Counted from the stretch's first letter, positions 24,524 through 35,341 are shown. The stretch: 64,000 nucleotides of DNA from Bartonella senegalensis OS02 (GCF_000312545.1 NZ_HE997540.1:417794-481793); one strand, 5' to 3'. Translations and numbers: made by a program. The notes: generated by a model from the sequence alone, not told the origin.

Positions 24524-25444
24524 GTGCCTAAACTTATTGAAAAATCTGTTCTGCTTGGAACTCTCTTATTGCTTGTACTTTTTCCGTTTTCTACTTCTGC
24601 GCAGAATAAAATTAGAGCTATCGCGAGCTTTTCTATTCTTGCAGATTTAGTAAAAAATGTAGGGGGTGATCATATTTCTATGACCACTTTCGTTGGTCCC
24701 AATGCAAATACCCATACTTATGAGCCTACCCCCCGTGATGCCCAAGCACTTAGAAATGCTCATATTATTTTCATCAACGGACTTCATTTAGAAGGTTTCA
24801 TTGATCGTCTCATCACAGCAAGCGGCACAAAGGCAATGCTTGTTGAAGTGAGTGCTAACATTCCTCCCCTCGAAATAAAAAACCAAGAGCAAAGTGCCAA
24901 ACACCACCACAGCGATGTCGATCCACATGCTTGGCAAACTATTCCTAATGTTGAAATCTATATCAAAAATATTACAATCGCTTTTTGTAAAATCGATCAA
25001 CAATCCTGTGCAAGCTACAGAAAAAACGCCGAATCTTACATGCAAAAGCTTAAAGAGAAACAAGAAATACTGAAAACAAAGATTGCCACCATCCCAAAAG
25101 ATAAGCGTATTATTATCACATCTCATGACGCCTTTGGTTATTTTGCTCAAGAATATGGCTTCACTATCCTTGCACCCCAAGGGGCTTCTACAGAAGCTGA
25201 AGCAACCGCAGCTGATGTTGCCAAACTTATCAAACAGATTAAAGCCAATAATGCAGCTGCACTGTTTGTTGAAAATATATCCAATCCCCGTCTCATAAAA
25301 CAGATTTCAAAAGAAACTGGCTTAAAAATCGGTGGAACATTGTATTCCGATGCATTATCGAACAAAAATGGTCCCGCTGCCACCTATCTCGATATGATGG
25401 AACATAATGTTAAAACTATCATTGATGCGATAATAAAGCACTAA
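24524..25444 (+). CDS. aztC: Zinc ABC importer, periplasmic binding protein (AztC/ZnuA type)
   Basis: A signal peptide (cleavage near TSA-QNK) precedes a cluster-9 metal-binding protein. Likely ligands include the His in NTHTYEPTPRD, the His of VDPHAWQ and the Glu/Asp pair near the C-terminus. A short histidine-rich loop KHHHSDVDPH (about residue 127) is typical of zinc rather than manganese binders. The STEAEATAADVAKLI and GGTLYSDALS blocks match the AztC branch. The start is GTG with AAGGAA upstream. Confidence 0.9.
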   Translation: MPKLIEKSVLLGTLLLLVLFPFSTSAQNKIRAIASFSILADLVKNVGGDHISMTTFVGPNANTHTYEPTPRDAQALRNAHIIFINGLHLEGFIDRLITASGTKAMLVEVSANIPPLEIKNQEQSAKHHHSDVDPHAWQTIPNVEIYIKNITIAFCKIDQQSCASYRKNAESYMQKLKEKQEILKTKIATIPKDKRIIITSHDAFGYFAQEYGFTILAPQGASTEAEATAADVAKLIKQIKANNAAALFVENISNPRLIKQISKETGLKIGGTLYSDALSNKNGPAATYLDMMEHNVKTIIDAIIKH

Positions 25445-25607
25445 GGTACGTCATTACATTATAAAAACAATATATTGATTTATAAAGATAATTCACTGTT
25501 TCATCGATTGAATGCGTGCTCGAATAGCCTAAAACTTTCTTATCTTAAATTTTTGCATTCAGAATCAGAAAAAACATTCGCTTGCATTTCACAAGCAACG
25601 TTGGCGT

Positions 25608-26225
25608 ATAGATAAAAACAACTTAAGATAAAGAATAAAATACTCCTTATGGACAGTCTCAATGCAAAATCGGAAGCATGTAAATAGAATGATGGTATCA
25701 ATTTGCCCCTTTATAAGCGTAAAGATGGAGTTTCAATAGATCTTATGTACTCTTCACACTAACCGTGAAATGGGCTTGAAAACAGTGAGAGATGTTTTTT
25801 AAAAGCAAGCGCGTGAATAAGCAATACCATGGCATTCTGTTTTGCGTGAGGAAACTCGCACTATCAAGAATGCGATAAGCAAAAATGTAAGAAGTTGGGT
25901 AATTTCTATTCCTTTAAAGATATTATTGTGGATGCTTTTGAAAATCGTAAAGCTAAATTAAAATAGGGTGAGAAAGATGAAAATTGTTTTTTATCTTTAC
26001 AGCTTCATCTTCTTCCCCAATGTGGCTGTTTAAACGTTTGAGAGATTCCCAAACAGAAATAGTCAGACTCTTAATCTGACATAGGAAAACTTAAACTGTA
26101 TGTAAGGCACTGAAACGCCTTATATATTTGCTTCAAACATGCGGCTGCATTAGAATTGGATGCTGTGTGACACGTAAACTAAAAGCATGGGCTTTGTTTT
26201 GTGGGACGTAAACAATTTTTCTCGA
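25608..26225 (+). pseudogene. Decayed tyrosine-type integrase, N-terminal two thirds (copy B)
   Basis: This is the longest of three related integrase remnants. Through many stops and frameshifts one can read NDGINLPLYKRKDG, NREMGLKTVRDV, WHSVLREETRTIKN (arm-binding domain), then FKDIIVDAFENRKAKLK, a LQLHLLPQCG-like block and CFKHAAALELDAV (core-binding domain). These follow the order and spacing of DUF4102-type integrases (family pattern LELHILPKLG ... ICFKHAAALGLDVD). The start codon equivalent at 25608 is ATA. No catalytic domain is seen. DNA similarity to copies A and C includes the leader from about 25560. Confidence 0.85.
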
Positions 26226-26521
26226 GGTTAGCATTTAAAAGTTACAACATAAATATTCTAAAATTAAACAGCACTTTCCTAAAAAAAACGTCAACCAGAA
26301 TATCACAACTTCTCCGGCTGAATAATCGTTATTGTTTGTAAAGTTGAACTTCCTTTTTTACTCTTCTCATTTGAATCATTTCCATTTTTTACCAGATTGT
26401 TAGAATGATCTTTTCAAAACATTAAGAGCTATCACAAAGGGAAAACTGCCTATTTTAAACAAATTCGTTTGACCTTTTTGTGGTTCATGTTTAAATGGGT
26501 CAAAATGTTTTTGAAATAAAA

Positions 26522-26539
26522 CTGTCACAAAATGTCCAC
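26522..26539 (+). promoter_or_regulatory. Imperfect Pho-box-like site upstream of ugpB
   Basis: CTGTCACAAAATGTCCAC resembles the PhoB consensus of two CTGTCAT-type units. The TGTC units are 10 rather than 11 bases apart and the second is altered. In other bacteria ugp operons are PhoB-activated, so the site is plausible but not firm. Confidence 0.35.
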
Positions 26540-26597
26540 ATGTAATACTATAAAGTTTGGGAAAATCCGTGCTCCATCACTTCAGAAAGGGTGAATC

Positions 26598-27923
26598 ATG
26601 AAACGTTTTTATCTTTCTATAGCAGCATTTGCTGTTGCTATCAGCGTGACAACAGCGGGTTTTGCGCAAACAAAAATCAGCTTTTGGCATTCTATGAGTG
26701 GCGAGCTAGGAAAACAAACTGAAAGTCTTATTAATGACTTTAATGCCAGTCAATCTGAGTATAAAGTTATTCCTTCATTTCGTGGTGAATATGAAGAAGG
26801 TATGATTTCGCTCATTTCGGCATTCCGTGGAAAACAACAGCCGGTTCTCGCTCAAATCTATGAAGTTGGTACGGGAACTATGATGGCTGCAAAAGATGCA
26901 ATTTATCCCATTTATCAACTGATGAAAGACACCAAACAAGAATTCGATTCTGCAGATTATTTGCCTGCTATCAGTGGTTATTACTCTGATGTTCAAGGAC
27001 GAATGCTTTCTATGCCTTTTAATGCTTCAACACCAATCCTCTATTATAATAAAGATATCTTTAAAAAAGCAGGACTTGATCCAGAAAAACCACCAAAAAC
27101 GTGGCAAGATGTGGAAAATTTCTCCAAAAAAATTCTTGAAACTAAAGCAGCAAGCTGTGGTTTTACAATGGCTTATGCATCTCAATGGATTGGCATAGAA
27201 AATTTTTCGGCATTACACAATATTCCTTTTGGAACGAAAGAAAATGGCTTTAGCGGACTTGATTCACAGCTTACCCTTAATGGGCCTTTACAAGTGCGTA
27301 TGTGGACCGACCTTAAAAAATGGTCTGATCAAGGCATTTTTCGCTATGGTGGCCCTGCTGGTGCATTAGATGCAACACCAATGTTTATGACACAAAATTG
27401 CGCAATCTTTATGCAATCTTCAGGATCGCGTGCCGGAATTCTTTCTGAAGCGCAATTTAATGTTGGATTTGGTATGCTTCCTTACTATGGTGATGTGGAA
27501 GGTGCACCTCAAAATTCAATTATTGGAGGAGCTTCCATTTGGGCTTTGAAAGGCCATACTCCTAAAGAATATGCAGGTGCAGCCGCTTTTCTTAAATTCC
27601 TCTCAAAACCCGGTAATCAAGCTAAGTGGCACCAGATAACAGGTTACCTTCCAACGACAAAAGCTGCTTACGAACTTAGTAAAAAACAAGATTATTACAA
27701 CAAAAACATCGGAGCAGATATTGCTATTAAACAGATTACTCTCAACCCACCAACCGTTAACTCAAAGGGAATCAGATTTGGTAATTTACCGCAAATTCGT
27801 TCCATACTCGATCAAGAGCTAGAATCTGTGCTCAGTGGCTCAAAAACACCCAAAGATGGATTAGATGAAACCGTTGAACGTGGAAATAAACTTCTCCGTG
27901 AATTCGAAAAAGCCAATCATTAA
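26598..27923 (+). CDS. ugpB: sn-Glycerol-3-phosphate-binding periplasmic protein UgpB
   Basis: UgpB captures glycerol-3-phosphate or its diesters in the periplasm for the UgpAEC importer. A clear signal peptide ends near GFA-QTK. The body is a family 1 solute-binding protein with FWHSMSGELGKQTESLI at the mature N-terminus, AQIYEVGTGTMMAA and GGASIWALKGHTPKEY, all UgpB-like. The 441 residues are normal. It leads ugpBAEC; a terminator after it probably makes ugpB mRNA more abundant than the rest. Confidence 0.94.
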   Translation: MKRFYLSIAAFAVAISVTTAGFAQTKISFWHSMSGELGKQTESLINDFNASQSEYKVIPSFRGEYEEGMISLISAFRGKQQPVLAQIYEVGTGTMMAAKDAIYPIYQLMKDTKQEFDSADYLPAISGYYSDVQGRMLSMPFNASTPILYYNKDIFKKAGLDPEKPPKTWQDVENFSKKILETKAASCGFTMAYASQWIGIENFSALHNIPFGTKENGFSGLDSQLTLNGPLQVRMWTDLKKWSDQGIFRYGGPAGALDATPMFMTQNCAIFMQSSGSRAGILSEAQFNVGFGMLPYYGDVEGAPQNSIIGGASIWALKGHTPKEYAGAAAFLKFLSKPGNQAKWHQITGYLPTTKAAYELSKKQDYYNKNIGADIAIKQITLNPPTVNSKGIRFGNLPQIRSILDQELESVLSGSKTPKDGLDETVERGNKLLREFEKANH

Positions 27924-27949
27924 AGTTTCATTATTGTTGTTACAGATCA

Positions 27950-27978
27950 AAAACTCAACAAAAAAGTTGAGTTTTTTT
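27950..27978 (+). terminator. Stem-loop terminator or attenuator between ugpB and ugpA
   Basis: AAAACTCAAC and GTTGAGTTTT pair across a six-A loop, followed by a run of T. It lies 27 bases after the ugpB stop within the operon, a common way to make more binding protein than permease. Confidence 0.8.
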
Positions 27979-28030
27979 AATTCTTTTTTGCCCACTTTTC
28001 TAAAGTCTCTCTGTTTAAAGAGCTCTACGA

Positions 28031-28915
28031 ATGCAAGACAAACAAGCATATTTCAAAAATAGTCTCCTCCCTTACTGGTTACTTTTTCCTCAGCTCCTTG
28101 TGACTTTTTTGTTTTTCTTTTGGCCTGCTCTCCAAGCGATAAAATCGTCTTTTGAGCGTGAAGATCCTTTTGGCTTTAATACAACTTTTATTGGTTTTGA
28201 AAATTATGTGACAATTCTCTCTGATCTTGCTTATCTCAAATCACTTCTCATAACCGCAATCTTTGCCATTTCAGTTACTGCTACTTCAATGACGATAGCT
28301 CTTCTTTTGGCTGTCTGTGTTGATCGTGTTATCCGTGCAAAAAAGGCTTATACAACACTTTTACTCTGGCCCTATGCTGTTGCTCCAGTATTAGCAGGCA
28401 TATTATGGTTGTTTATCTTTCATCCAACCATTGGTGTTGTCCCTTTTCTTCTCGAGAAAATAGGCATTATATGGAATCATCGTATTAATGGTACTCAAGC
28501 AATGATTATTATTGTGATTGCAGCAAGTTGGAAACAAATCTCCTATAATTTTCTCTTTTTTCTTGCTGGTCTCCAATCTGTCCCACGCTCTCAAATAGAA
28601 GCAGCAGCTATTGATGGTGCTGGACCTTTTAAAAGATTTTGGACCGTGGTTTTCCCGCAAATTTCACCGACAACCTTTTTTCTTCTTATCGTTAACATCC
28701 AGTATGTTATGTTTGATACATTTGGCATTATTGATAACATAACCTCTGGAGGTCCTGCGCGTGCAACAAGTACCCTCGTCTACAAAGTGTATGATGATGG
28801 TTTTAAAAATCAAATAATTGGTGCATCAGCAGCGCAATCAACGACATTAATGTTAATGGTTATTGTCTTAACGTTTATTCAGTTCCGCTGGATTGAGCGC
28901 CGCGTACAATATTAG
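28031..28915 (+). CDS. ugpA: Glycerol-3-phosphate ABC permease UgpA
   Basis: UgpA is one of two inner-membrane subunits of the glycerol-3-phosphate importer. It has six predicted membrane spans and the ABC-permease EAA loop IEAAAIDGAGPFKRFWTVVFP (about residue 195-215), which contacts UgpC. The N-terminus LLPYWLLFPQLLVTFLFFFWPA is characteristic of the MalF-like family. The 294 residues match the usual length. Confidence 0.95.
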   Translation: MQDKQAYFKNSLLPYWLLFPQLLVTFLFFFWPALQAIKSSFEREDPFGFNTTFIGFENYVTILSDLAYLKSLLITAIFAISVTATSMTIALLLAVCVDRVIRAKKAYTTLLLWPYAVAPVLAGILWLFIFHPTIGVVPFLLEKIGIIWNHRINGTQAMIIIVIAASWKQISYNFLFFLAGLQSVPRSQIEAAAIDGAGPFKRFWTVVFPQISPTTFFLLIVNIQYVMFDTFGIIDNITSGGPARATSTLVYKVYDDGFKNQIIGASAAQSTTLMLMVIVLTFIQFRWIERRVQY

Positions 28916-28925
28916 GAAGAAAATC

Positions 28926-29777
28926 ATGGTTGAAAACCGCCCTGTTTTGAAATTTCTAACCCATACTACCCTTATTGTTGGCATCTTCATTATTTGCTTT
29001 CCGGTTTATGTTGCTATCATTGCTTCAACCCATAGCTCAGCAGCATTTAGTTCAGGAACACTTCCTCTTTTACCGGGAGACTATGCCCTAGAAAACTATA
29101 AGACAATCTTTGGTGATGGACTTGCGCAGCTTGGTTTACCCAATCTCTGGCCACTCTTAATGAACTCCCTCATTATGGCAGTTGGTATTAGTATTGGAAA
29201 AATTATTATTTCACTCTTTTCTGCTTATGCAATTGTCTACATGCGCTTCCCTTTTCGCAAAACTGCGTTTGCTCTTATCTTTGTCACACTGATGCTTCCC
29301 GTCGAAGTGCGTATTATCCCAACATATACAGTCGTCGCACAATTAGGCATGATAAACACCTATGGCGGAATGATTATTCCACTCATTGCATCGGCAACTG
29401 CTACATTTTTATTTCGTCAGTTTTTTTTAACAGTTCCTGACGAACTCTTAGAAGCTGCTCGTGTTGATGGTGCAGGACCATTTAAATTTTTTAAAGATAT
29501 TCTTCTTCCCCTTAGTAAAAGCAATATTGCCGCTTTATTTATCATTATGTTCATCTATGGATGGATACAATATCTTTGGCCTCTTATAGTGACAACTGAT
29601 GAAAATCATCAAACTATTCTTATTATTCTCAAACAACTCATTGTAGAATCACTGCAACATGACCCTCAATGGAATATACTCATGGCAGTTTCAGTTGTGG
29701 CCATGGTACCACCTGTTTTAGTCGTTATTTTCATGCAACGGCTTTTTATCAAAGGACTTATTGAAACGGAGAAATGA
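28926..29777 (+). CDS. ugpE: Glycerol-3-phosphate ABC permease UgpE
   Basis: UgpE is the second permease subunit. The EAA loop reads [22 protein letters not shown], and about six membrane spans are visible. The start at 28926 is preferred because AGGA lies about ten bases upstream and the ugpA overlap disappears; a longer frame opens at 28893. Its stop overlaps the ugpC start as ATGA. Confidence 0.94.
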   Translation: MVENRPVLKFLTHTTLIVGIFIICFPVYVAIIASTHSSAAFSSGTLPLLPGDYALENYKTIFGDGLAQLGLPNLWPLLMNSLIMAVGISIGKIIISLFSAYAIVYMRFPFRKTAFALIFVTLMLPVEVRIIPTYTVVAQLGMINTYGGMIIPLIASATATFLFRQFFLTVPDELLEAARVDGAGPFKFFKDILLPLSKSNIAALFIIMFIYGWIQYLWPLIVTTDENHQTILIILKQLIVESLQHDPQWNILMAVSVVAMVPPVLVVIFMQRLFIKGLIETEK

Positions 29778-30826
29778 CTGTGGCCATAATCCAGTTATCC
29801 AATATAAAAAAACAATATGAAAACGGTATTCTAGTCATTGATGATTTAAACTTAACTGTTGCTGATAAGGAACTGCTTGTTCTTGTTGGTCCTTCAGGAT
29901 GCGGAAAATCAACTCTATTACGCATCATTGCAGGACTCGAGCAAGTCACTTCAGGCGAACTGTATATTGATAATGAGCGTATCAATGATCGTGAACCTGC
30001 TGATCGTGACATCGCTATGGTTTTTCAAAATTACGCGCTTTATCCCCATATGACAGTTCGTGGGAATTTAGAATATGGTCTTAAAAATCGTAAAACACCT
30101 AAAGACGAAATCAATAAGCGTATCACACATGCTGCAAAGCTGTTGCAAATAGAGCCATTTCTGGATCGTAAACCCAGACAATTATCAGGAGGACAACGAC
30201 AGCGTGTCGCAATGGGGCGTGTCATTGTTCGTCAACCACGGGTTTTTCTCTTTGATGAACCTCTTTCAAATCTTGATGCAAAACTGCGTGCGCAAATGTG
30301 TATTGAGATTAAAACTCTCCAGCGTTCCTTGGGAACAACCAGCCTCTATGTTACGCATGATCAACTCGAAGCAATGACACTGGCAGATAGAATAATTGTC
30401 ATGAATAAAGGAGCTATCGAGCAAATTGGAACGCCAATGGAAATTTACGATTATCCAGAAACAACATTTGTTGCTGATTTTATTGGCTCTCCCCCTATGA
30501 ATTTTCTTGATCGCAACATTCTAGAACAACACTTAGGTCATTCATTGTCTTATAGTGAAGAAACTGATCTTTTAGCATTCAGACCTGAAGTCATCTTGTT
30601 AGGCGAATATCCAGATCAAGGACCTGTCTTTCACACACAAATTGAACTTATTAAGCCTGTCGGAACAGGATGCCATGTTTTAACGCGTTGGAATAGCAAT
30701 ATTTTTACCATTGAAATAAAAGAGCGCTTAACACATGACTATGGTCAAAAACTAAGCTTTACTGTTCCTCATCAGAATTTTCACAGCTTCAACAAAAGCA
30801 CCGGAAAACGCACACGTAAGAATTAA
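29774..30826 (+). CDS. ugpC: Glycerol-3-phosphate ABC importer ATPase UgpC
   Basis: UgpC powers the importer. Walker A is GPSGCGKST, the signature [13 protein letters not shown] and Walker [13 protein letters not shown], followed by the MalK-type C-terminal regulatory domain with [10 protein letters not shown]. The 350 residues are slightly shorter than E. coli UgpC. It overlaps ugpE by four bases and ends the operon, facing the glycerophosphodiesterase gene. Confidence 0.95.
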   Translation: MTVAIIQLSNIKKQYENGILVIDDLNLTVADKELLVLVGPSGCGKSTLLRIIAGLEQVTSGELYIDNERINDREPADRDIAMVFQNYALYPHMTVRGNLEYGLKNRKTPKDEINKRITHAAKLLQIEPFLDRKPRQLSGGQRQRVAMGRVIVRQPRVFLFDEPLSNLDAKLRAQMCIEIKTLQRSLGTTSLYVTHDQLEAMTLADRIIVMNKGAIEQIGTPMEIYDYPETTFVADFIGSPPMNFLDRNILEQHLGHSLSYSEETDLLAFRPEVILLGEYPDQGPVFHTQIELIKPVGTGCHVLTRWNSNIFTIEIKERLTHDYGQKLSFTVPHQNFHSFNKSTGKRTRKN

Positions 30827-30934
30827 ATAAAGTAAAAATTTTGATATTATAAGCACTATCAGGAAATAATCTGCGCTCTCGTTTCCTATCAACCCTATTT
30901 TGTTAAGAGGTGGTGTATTATAAAGTGCGTACTT

Positions 30935-31657
30935 TTATTTTTCTGCACGTAATTGTAAAGCGAGATCAGGTTGATCTGTTGTGATATAATGGACAGGCAT
31001 ATTAAGCCAATGCGACAGTCGAGGTCTTCCGTTAATTGTCCATACCCCCACAGTAAAGCCAGCTTCAAGCGCAGACTCAATAAAGTCTTGTGAAACAAGA
31101 GAGCCATCTAGACTCAGATCAGAATAGCCTAATTGTTTCCATTCAGAGAAATGCTGGCACATATCACCTTCAAAACGATCAATACATGGACCACATGTTA
31201 TTCCTGCTTCAATAAAGGGACGAAGGCTTCTAGGATCAAAACTGATTGCAGAGACCCGTTCTGCTAAATTTCGGTTTTTTATCAACGCAAGTGCTTTTTC
31301 AGATAAAAGCCTCTCACGCTCAACTTCACCACATGTTTTTATTTCAAGATGAAGCGCAACGTTGGTTGCTTCCAAAAGTTCAAGCACCTCTTCTAATAAC
31401 GGTGGAGCTTCAGTACTTCCTTTCACATGAAGTTGTTTGCGTGTTTCATTATCAATATTGTGAATATAGTCTTTTTTTCCAACCAGTTGTTCTAAATAAA
31501 AATCGTGAAAGACAACCACTTCACCACTTTTAAGAAGATGAACGTCGCATTCAATCTCATCAACTCCCAACGCAATAGCATTACGAAATGCTGAGAGGGT
31601 ATTTTCGGGACAAAGGTTAGCTCCCCCACGATGCGCAACAATTTTTTTCTTAAACAT
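30935..31657 (-). CDS. glpQ: Glycerophosphodiester phosphodiesterase
   Basis: The enzyme cleaves glycerophosphodiesters to glycerol-3-phosphate and an alcohol. The GDPD signature KIVAHRGGANLCPENTLSAF is at the N-terminus and DEIECDVHLLKSGEVVVFHD follows, giving the metal and catalytic His, Glu and Asp residues. It lacks a signal peptide, so it resembles cytoplasmic UgpQ. The start at 31657 begins just before the conserved domain; the frame is open to 31747, with another ATG at 31699. Its product is the Ugp substrate, which explains its place beside ugpBAEC. Confidence 0.92.
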   Translation of the reverse strand: MFKKKIVAHRGGANLCPENTLSAFRNAIALGVDEIECDVHLLKSGEVVVFHDFYLEQLVGKKDYIHNIDNETRKQLHVKGSTEAPPLLEEVLELLEATNVALHLEIKTCGEVERERLLSEKALALIKNRNLAERVSAISFDPRSLRPFIEAGITCGPCIDRFEGDMCQHFSEWKQLGYSDLSLDGSLVSQDFIESALEAGFTVGVWTINGRPRLSHWLNMPVHYITTDQPDLALQLRAEK

Positions 31658-31839
31658 GCAAAATTTCACACTTTTCAAAGTTAAACGATACTGGCTCATA
31701 CACAATGAGATTATGATTTTGAAGAACGAACTCCGGATACACAACAACTTCTTCAGAAAGCTTGTTCGTTTATGTTCACTCTTGCGAAAGTTAAAATCTC
31801 AACAAAACTTCCCTGTTAAATGCTTATATTGCATTTCAA

Positions 31840-33396
31840 TCATTCCCATTCAATAGTGCCAGGAGGCTTTGATGTTACATCATAAACAACACGATTAATA
31901 CCTTTCACTTCGTTAATAATACGTGCTGCTGTTTTGCTTAAAAACTCCATATCATAGGGATAAAAATCAGCGGTCATTCCATCTACAGAGGTTACAGCAC
32001 GAAGAGCACAAACAAATTCATAAGTGCGCCCATCTCCCATAACGCCCACAGTCTGCACAGGAAGAAGAACAGCAAATGCTTGCCAAATTTCGTTATAAAG
32101 ACCGGCTTTACGGATTTCATCAAGGTAAATAGCATCCGCTTCACGTAGAATTTCTAATTTTTCACGTGTCACTACACCTGGACACCGAATTGCAAGACCA
32201 GGACCTGGAAAAGGATGACGACCTATAAACTGCTCTGGCAATCCTAACTCTCTCCCTAGAGAGCGAACTTCATCTTTAAATAGCTCACGCAATGGCTCTA
32301 CGAGCTTCAAGTTCATCCGCTCTGGTAATCCCCCTACATTATGATGGCTTTTAATTGTTACCGATTGACCAATAGCTGAGACACTCTCAATGACATCTGG
32401 ATAAAGTGTGCCCTGCGCTAAAAATTGTGCACCACCTATTTTTTTTGTCTCTTCTTCAAAAACTTCAATGAAAAGGCGACCTATCGTTTTGCGCTTTTTC
32501 TCTGGATCTGTTTCACCTTCTAAAGCATTGAGAAACATATTGGCAGCGTTAACATGAATAAGTTCTATATTATAATGATCTCGGAATAATGTAAGAACTT
32601 CTTGAGACTCATTTTTGCGCATCAACCCATGGTCTACCAAAATACATATCAGCTGATCTCCTATTGCTTCATGGAGGAGCACTGCAACAACAGAGGAATC
32701 CACACCACCTGAAAGACCACAGATAACACGACTTTTCCCTACTTGTTGCCGTATCCTAGCAATTGCCTGCTCACGATAAGAAGCCATTGACCAATGACCT
32801 TTAAGACCAGCAATTTTAAGAACAAAATTCTGCAAAAGTTTTGCACCATCTGACGTATGGACAACTTCAGGATGAAACTGCACTGCGTAGAGGCGTCTTT
32901 TCTCATCAGCAATAGCAGCATAGGGAGCGCCTTTTGATGTTCCTATGACACGAAATCCCTCTGGTAAAGCCGTCACACGATCACCATGACTCATCCAGAC
33001 TTGATAACAAGAGCCTTTTTCCCAAACACCCTCAAAAAGTGCACTGTTTTCCTGTACCTCTAAAAAAGCTCTTCCAAATTCGCGTTCCTGCCCTGATGCA
33101 ACTTTCCCCCCAAGCTGAACACACATGACTTGTTCACCATAACAAATACCAAGAACTGGAACACCCATTGTAAAAATTTCTCTTGGAGCACGCGGTGAAC
33201 CCTCATCTATAACGGAATAAGGGCTGCCTGATAAAATAACAGCTTTCGGTCTTATCCTTTGTATGCCTTCTAAAGCTAATTGAAAAGGAACAATTTCACA
33301 ATAAACACCCATTGCTCTTACCCGCCGTGCGATAAGTTGTGTGACTTGTGAACCAAAATCGATAATAAGAACAGTGTCTGGATGTGATATGCTCAT
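31840..33396 (-). CDS. guaA: GMP synthase (glutamine-hydrolysing)
   Basis: GuaA converts XMP to GMP. The class I glutaminase domain has Cys85 in GICYGEQVM and the His/Glu pair in QFHPEVVHT. The ATP pyrophosphatase P-loop LSGGVDSSV follows at about residue 238, then the C-terminal dimerisation domain ending [11 protein letters not shown]. The start at 33396 gives 518 residues, the family norm; the frame is open to 33447. IMP dehydrogenase, the preceding step, is encoded 2.3 kb away on the same strand. Confidence 0.97.
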   Translation of the reverse strand: MSISHPDTVLIIDFGSQVTQLIARRVRAMGVYCEIVPFQLALEGIQRIRPKAVILSGSPYSVIDEGSPRAPREIFTMGVPVLGICYGEQVMCVQLGGKVASGQEREFGRAFLEVQENSALFEGVWEKGSCYQVWMSHGDRVTALPEGFRVIGTSKGAPYAAIADEKRRLYAVQFHPEVVHTSDGAKLLQNFVLKIAGLKGHWSMASYREQAIARIRQQVGKSRVICGLSGGVDSSVVAVLLHEAIGDQLICILVDHGLMRKNESQEVLTLFRDHYNIELIHVNAANMFLNALEGETDPEKKRKTIGRLFIEVFEEETKKIGGAQFLAQGTLYPDVIESVSAIGQSVTIKSHHNVGGLPERMNLKLVEPLRELFKDEVRSLGRELGLPEQFIGRHPFPGPGLAIRCPGVVTREKLEILREADAIYLDEIRKAGLYNEIWQAFAVLLPVQTVGVMGDGRTYEFVCALRAVTSVDGMTADFYPYDMEFLSKTAARIINEVKGINRVVYDVTSKPPGTIEWE

Positions 33397-33527
33397 AGAA
33401 AACCAATCAATAATTGTAAAAGATAGCTCGTGAGATTTATTCTTCAATTTTTCTCTTTTACAAGCCTATTTACTTAAGAAAAAGCTCATTCTCATAAAAT
33501 TTAAGATAAAAAATGCGAAAAGATATC

Positions 33528-34814
33528 TCAATGTTTTTTTTGCAACACAGATAAAAAGAAACCGTCTGTTTTTGTTGTTGCCGGCGATAAAGTCAGCCCA
33601 TAATTAGAAAAAGTTGGTTGTACCGGTGAAGAACCAAAATGTTGCTGCCAAAGTGCCCGCATATCTATTGGATAAAAATTACAATGCTGTTGAAGAAAAC
33701 GAGCTATTTGTTCCTCATTTTCATCCATAAAAAGAGAGCACGTAATATAGACTAAGCGCCCATTGGGCTTAAGATAGTCTATAGCCTCATGCAAAATAGT
33801 TCTCTGTTCCCTTTGGCGCTGTCGCACCTGTTCTAACGTTAAACGCCATTTCGTATCTGGACGCCGCCGCCATGTTCCTGCACCACTACAGGGTGCATCT
33901 AGAAGAACTCTATCCATGCGACCGACTAAGGACTGCAATTCTTTTTTCTGCGCTCGCGGCTGTACATTACGAACACCAGCGCGTCGAAGACGATCAAAAA
34001 TAGGAGCTAAACGGGCTTTATCAGAATCATAAGCATAAATTTGCCCTCGATTCTTCATACTGGCAGCTAAAGCTAATGTTTTTCCACCAGCACCAGCACA
34101 ATAGTCCAATACTTGCATACTTTCTTTTGCTTCTACAAGGTGAGCAACAATCTGAGACCCCAAATCCTGTATTTCAAAATGCCCCTTTTGAAAAGCTGGT
34201 TCAACTTGAACATTGGGATGACGTCCAAATTTTTCAATCGGTGCAATTCTTAAGGCTTGCCGAAACCATGACAGGGATTGAACTTTGTTTTTTGCTAATT
34301 CCTGAAAAACCTTTTCTGGCGTTGCCTTCAAACTATTGACGCGTAAATCTAAAGAAGGGCGCGTTGCTAATGCAGCAGCTTCAACAACCCAATTTTTGCC
34401 AAATAAAGGACGCAAATGTGCCTGACACCATTGGGGAATATCACCACGAATATAGTCTGGCGCATCAACTAATTGCCGCTCTTGCCATGATTGACGCTGT
34501 CTCACCCCTAATAACTGTGGTGCAAATCGATCCCCTTCTAATTCACCGTCAATTTGTTCAAGTGTCATTTTTCCAGTATCTAATAAAGTTGCAAAAACAC
34601 TATCCCGAATATCATCACTCTCCATACGCCATTGTAAAGAATAACGCCGTCTTAAAACATCATAAACGATTGTACCAATTGCTGCGCGATCACCTGCGCC
34701 AGCAAAACGATGACAAATCCCCCAATCTTTTAAAGCTTCCCCTATTGGACGATGCCGAATTTCTATCTCTTTTAAAACATCTATTGCTGCCTGCAAACGC
34801 CCACCTAATCGCAT
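33528..34814 (-). CDS. RsmB-family rRNA (cytosine-5) methyltransferase
   Basis: The product resembles RsmB/Sun, which makes m5C967 in 16S rRNA. The SAM-binding domain has YCAGAGGKTLALA, then DAPCSGAGTWRRRPDTKW with the conserved Cys of motif IV. The catalytic Cys of motif VI is in VYITCSLFMDENE. An N-terminal NusB-like region is partly visible (RAAIGTIVYDVLRRR). It has 428 residues. The target base cannot be proven from sequence, so no symbol is given. Confidence 0.88.
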   Translation of the reverse strand: MRLGGRLQAAIDVLKEIEIRHRPIGEALKDWGICHRFAGAGDRAAIGTIVYDVLRRRYSLQWRMESDDIRDSVFATLLDTGKMTLEQIDGELEGDRFAPQLLGVRQRQSWQERQLVDAPDYIRGDIPQWCQAHLRPLFGKNWVVEAAALATRPSLDLRVNSLKATPEKVFQELAKNKVQSLSWFRQALRIAPIEKFGRHPNVQVEPAFQKGHFEIQDLGSQIVAHLVEAKESMQVLDYCAGAGGKTLALAASMKNRGQIYAYDSDKARLAPIFDRLRRAGVRNVQPRAQKKELQSLVGRMDRVLLDAPCSGAGTWRRRPDTKWRLTLEQVRQRQREQRTILHEAIDYLKPNGRLVYITCSLFMDENEEQIARFLQQHCNFYPIDMRALWQQHFGSSPVQPTFSNYGLTLSPATTKTDGFFLSVLQKKH

Positions 34815-35341
34815 TCATGTCTCCGATTGAATTTCTATAAAAATCTAAAAAAATTTAAGAAAAGAACAACATTATCTCTCTTACTGCCATGGAAATCTTT
34901 CCAAAACTCCCTCAAACTTGCATTGCATATTGCATGATTCTGATGACACCCTTTGATAGCAGTAAAACTTTTCCTCTCATGTGCTATCCGTTCACATTCC
35001 TCTCATCTTAAAATACATATACTCTAGCTTGAGCTCGATACTCCAAAAAAATGTATCCTTAAACCTGCTTCCAATAGAAGTACGCAAAAATCATCATCCC
35101 CCTCATTTCTTTATAAATTAAATTTTTAGAACTCTCTATAAAACAGTACATAACATCTAATATCTACTCTCTTGAAAATGCTCTCTTTCTGAAAATGAAG
35201 TAAAACACTTTTACCAAAATTAGCACAGTCATTTTATTTCTGATAAAATATTAACTTTTTACAAAATGCTTGGAACCACTATTTGGCATAGCCGTTTTTA
35301 CTGTACTGGCCTTAAGCCAGAGAATTTAAAAGGAGAAAATA
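34815..35341. other. Intergenic region upstream of a small basic protein gene
   Basis: About 530 bases without a supportable gene. A short stem-loop CTGGC-CTTAA-GCCAG at 35306-35320 sits in the leader of the small gene that follows. Confidence 0.5.

Larger units (their letters stand above)
25445..26597. other. Decayed region between zinc importer and ugp operon
   Basis: This gap of 1.15 kb is mostly integrase copy B. Bases 26226-26520 show nothing recognisable; the last part carries the ugpB promoter region. Confidence 0.65.

Noticed and set aside
26060-26085. GTCAGACTCTTAATCTGAC looks like a tRNA-Lys(CUU) anticodon arm, suggesting an attachment-site remnant.
   Set aside because: The surrounding bases do not form the other tRNA arms, and the segment falls inside the core-binding-domain part of integrase remnant B, so the match is best taken as chance.
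34364-34840. 158-codon open frame on the plus strand.
   Set aside because: Antisense to the RsmB-family gene, which has full catalytic motifs.
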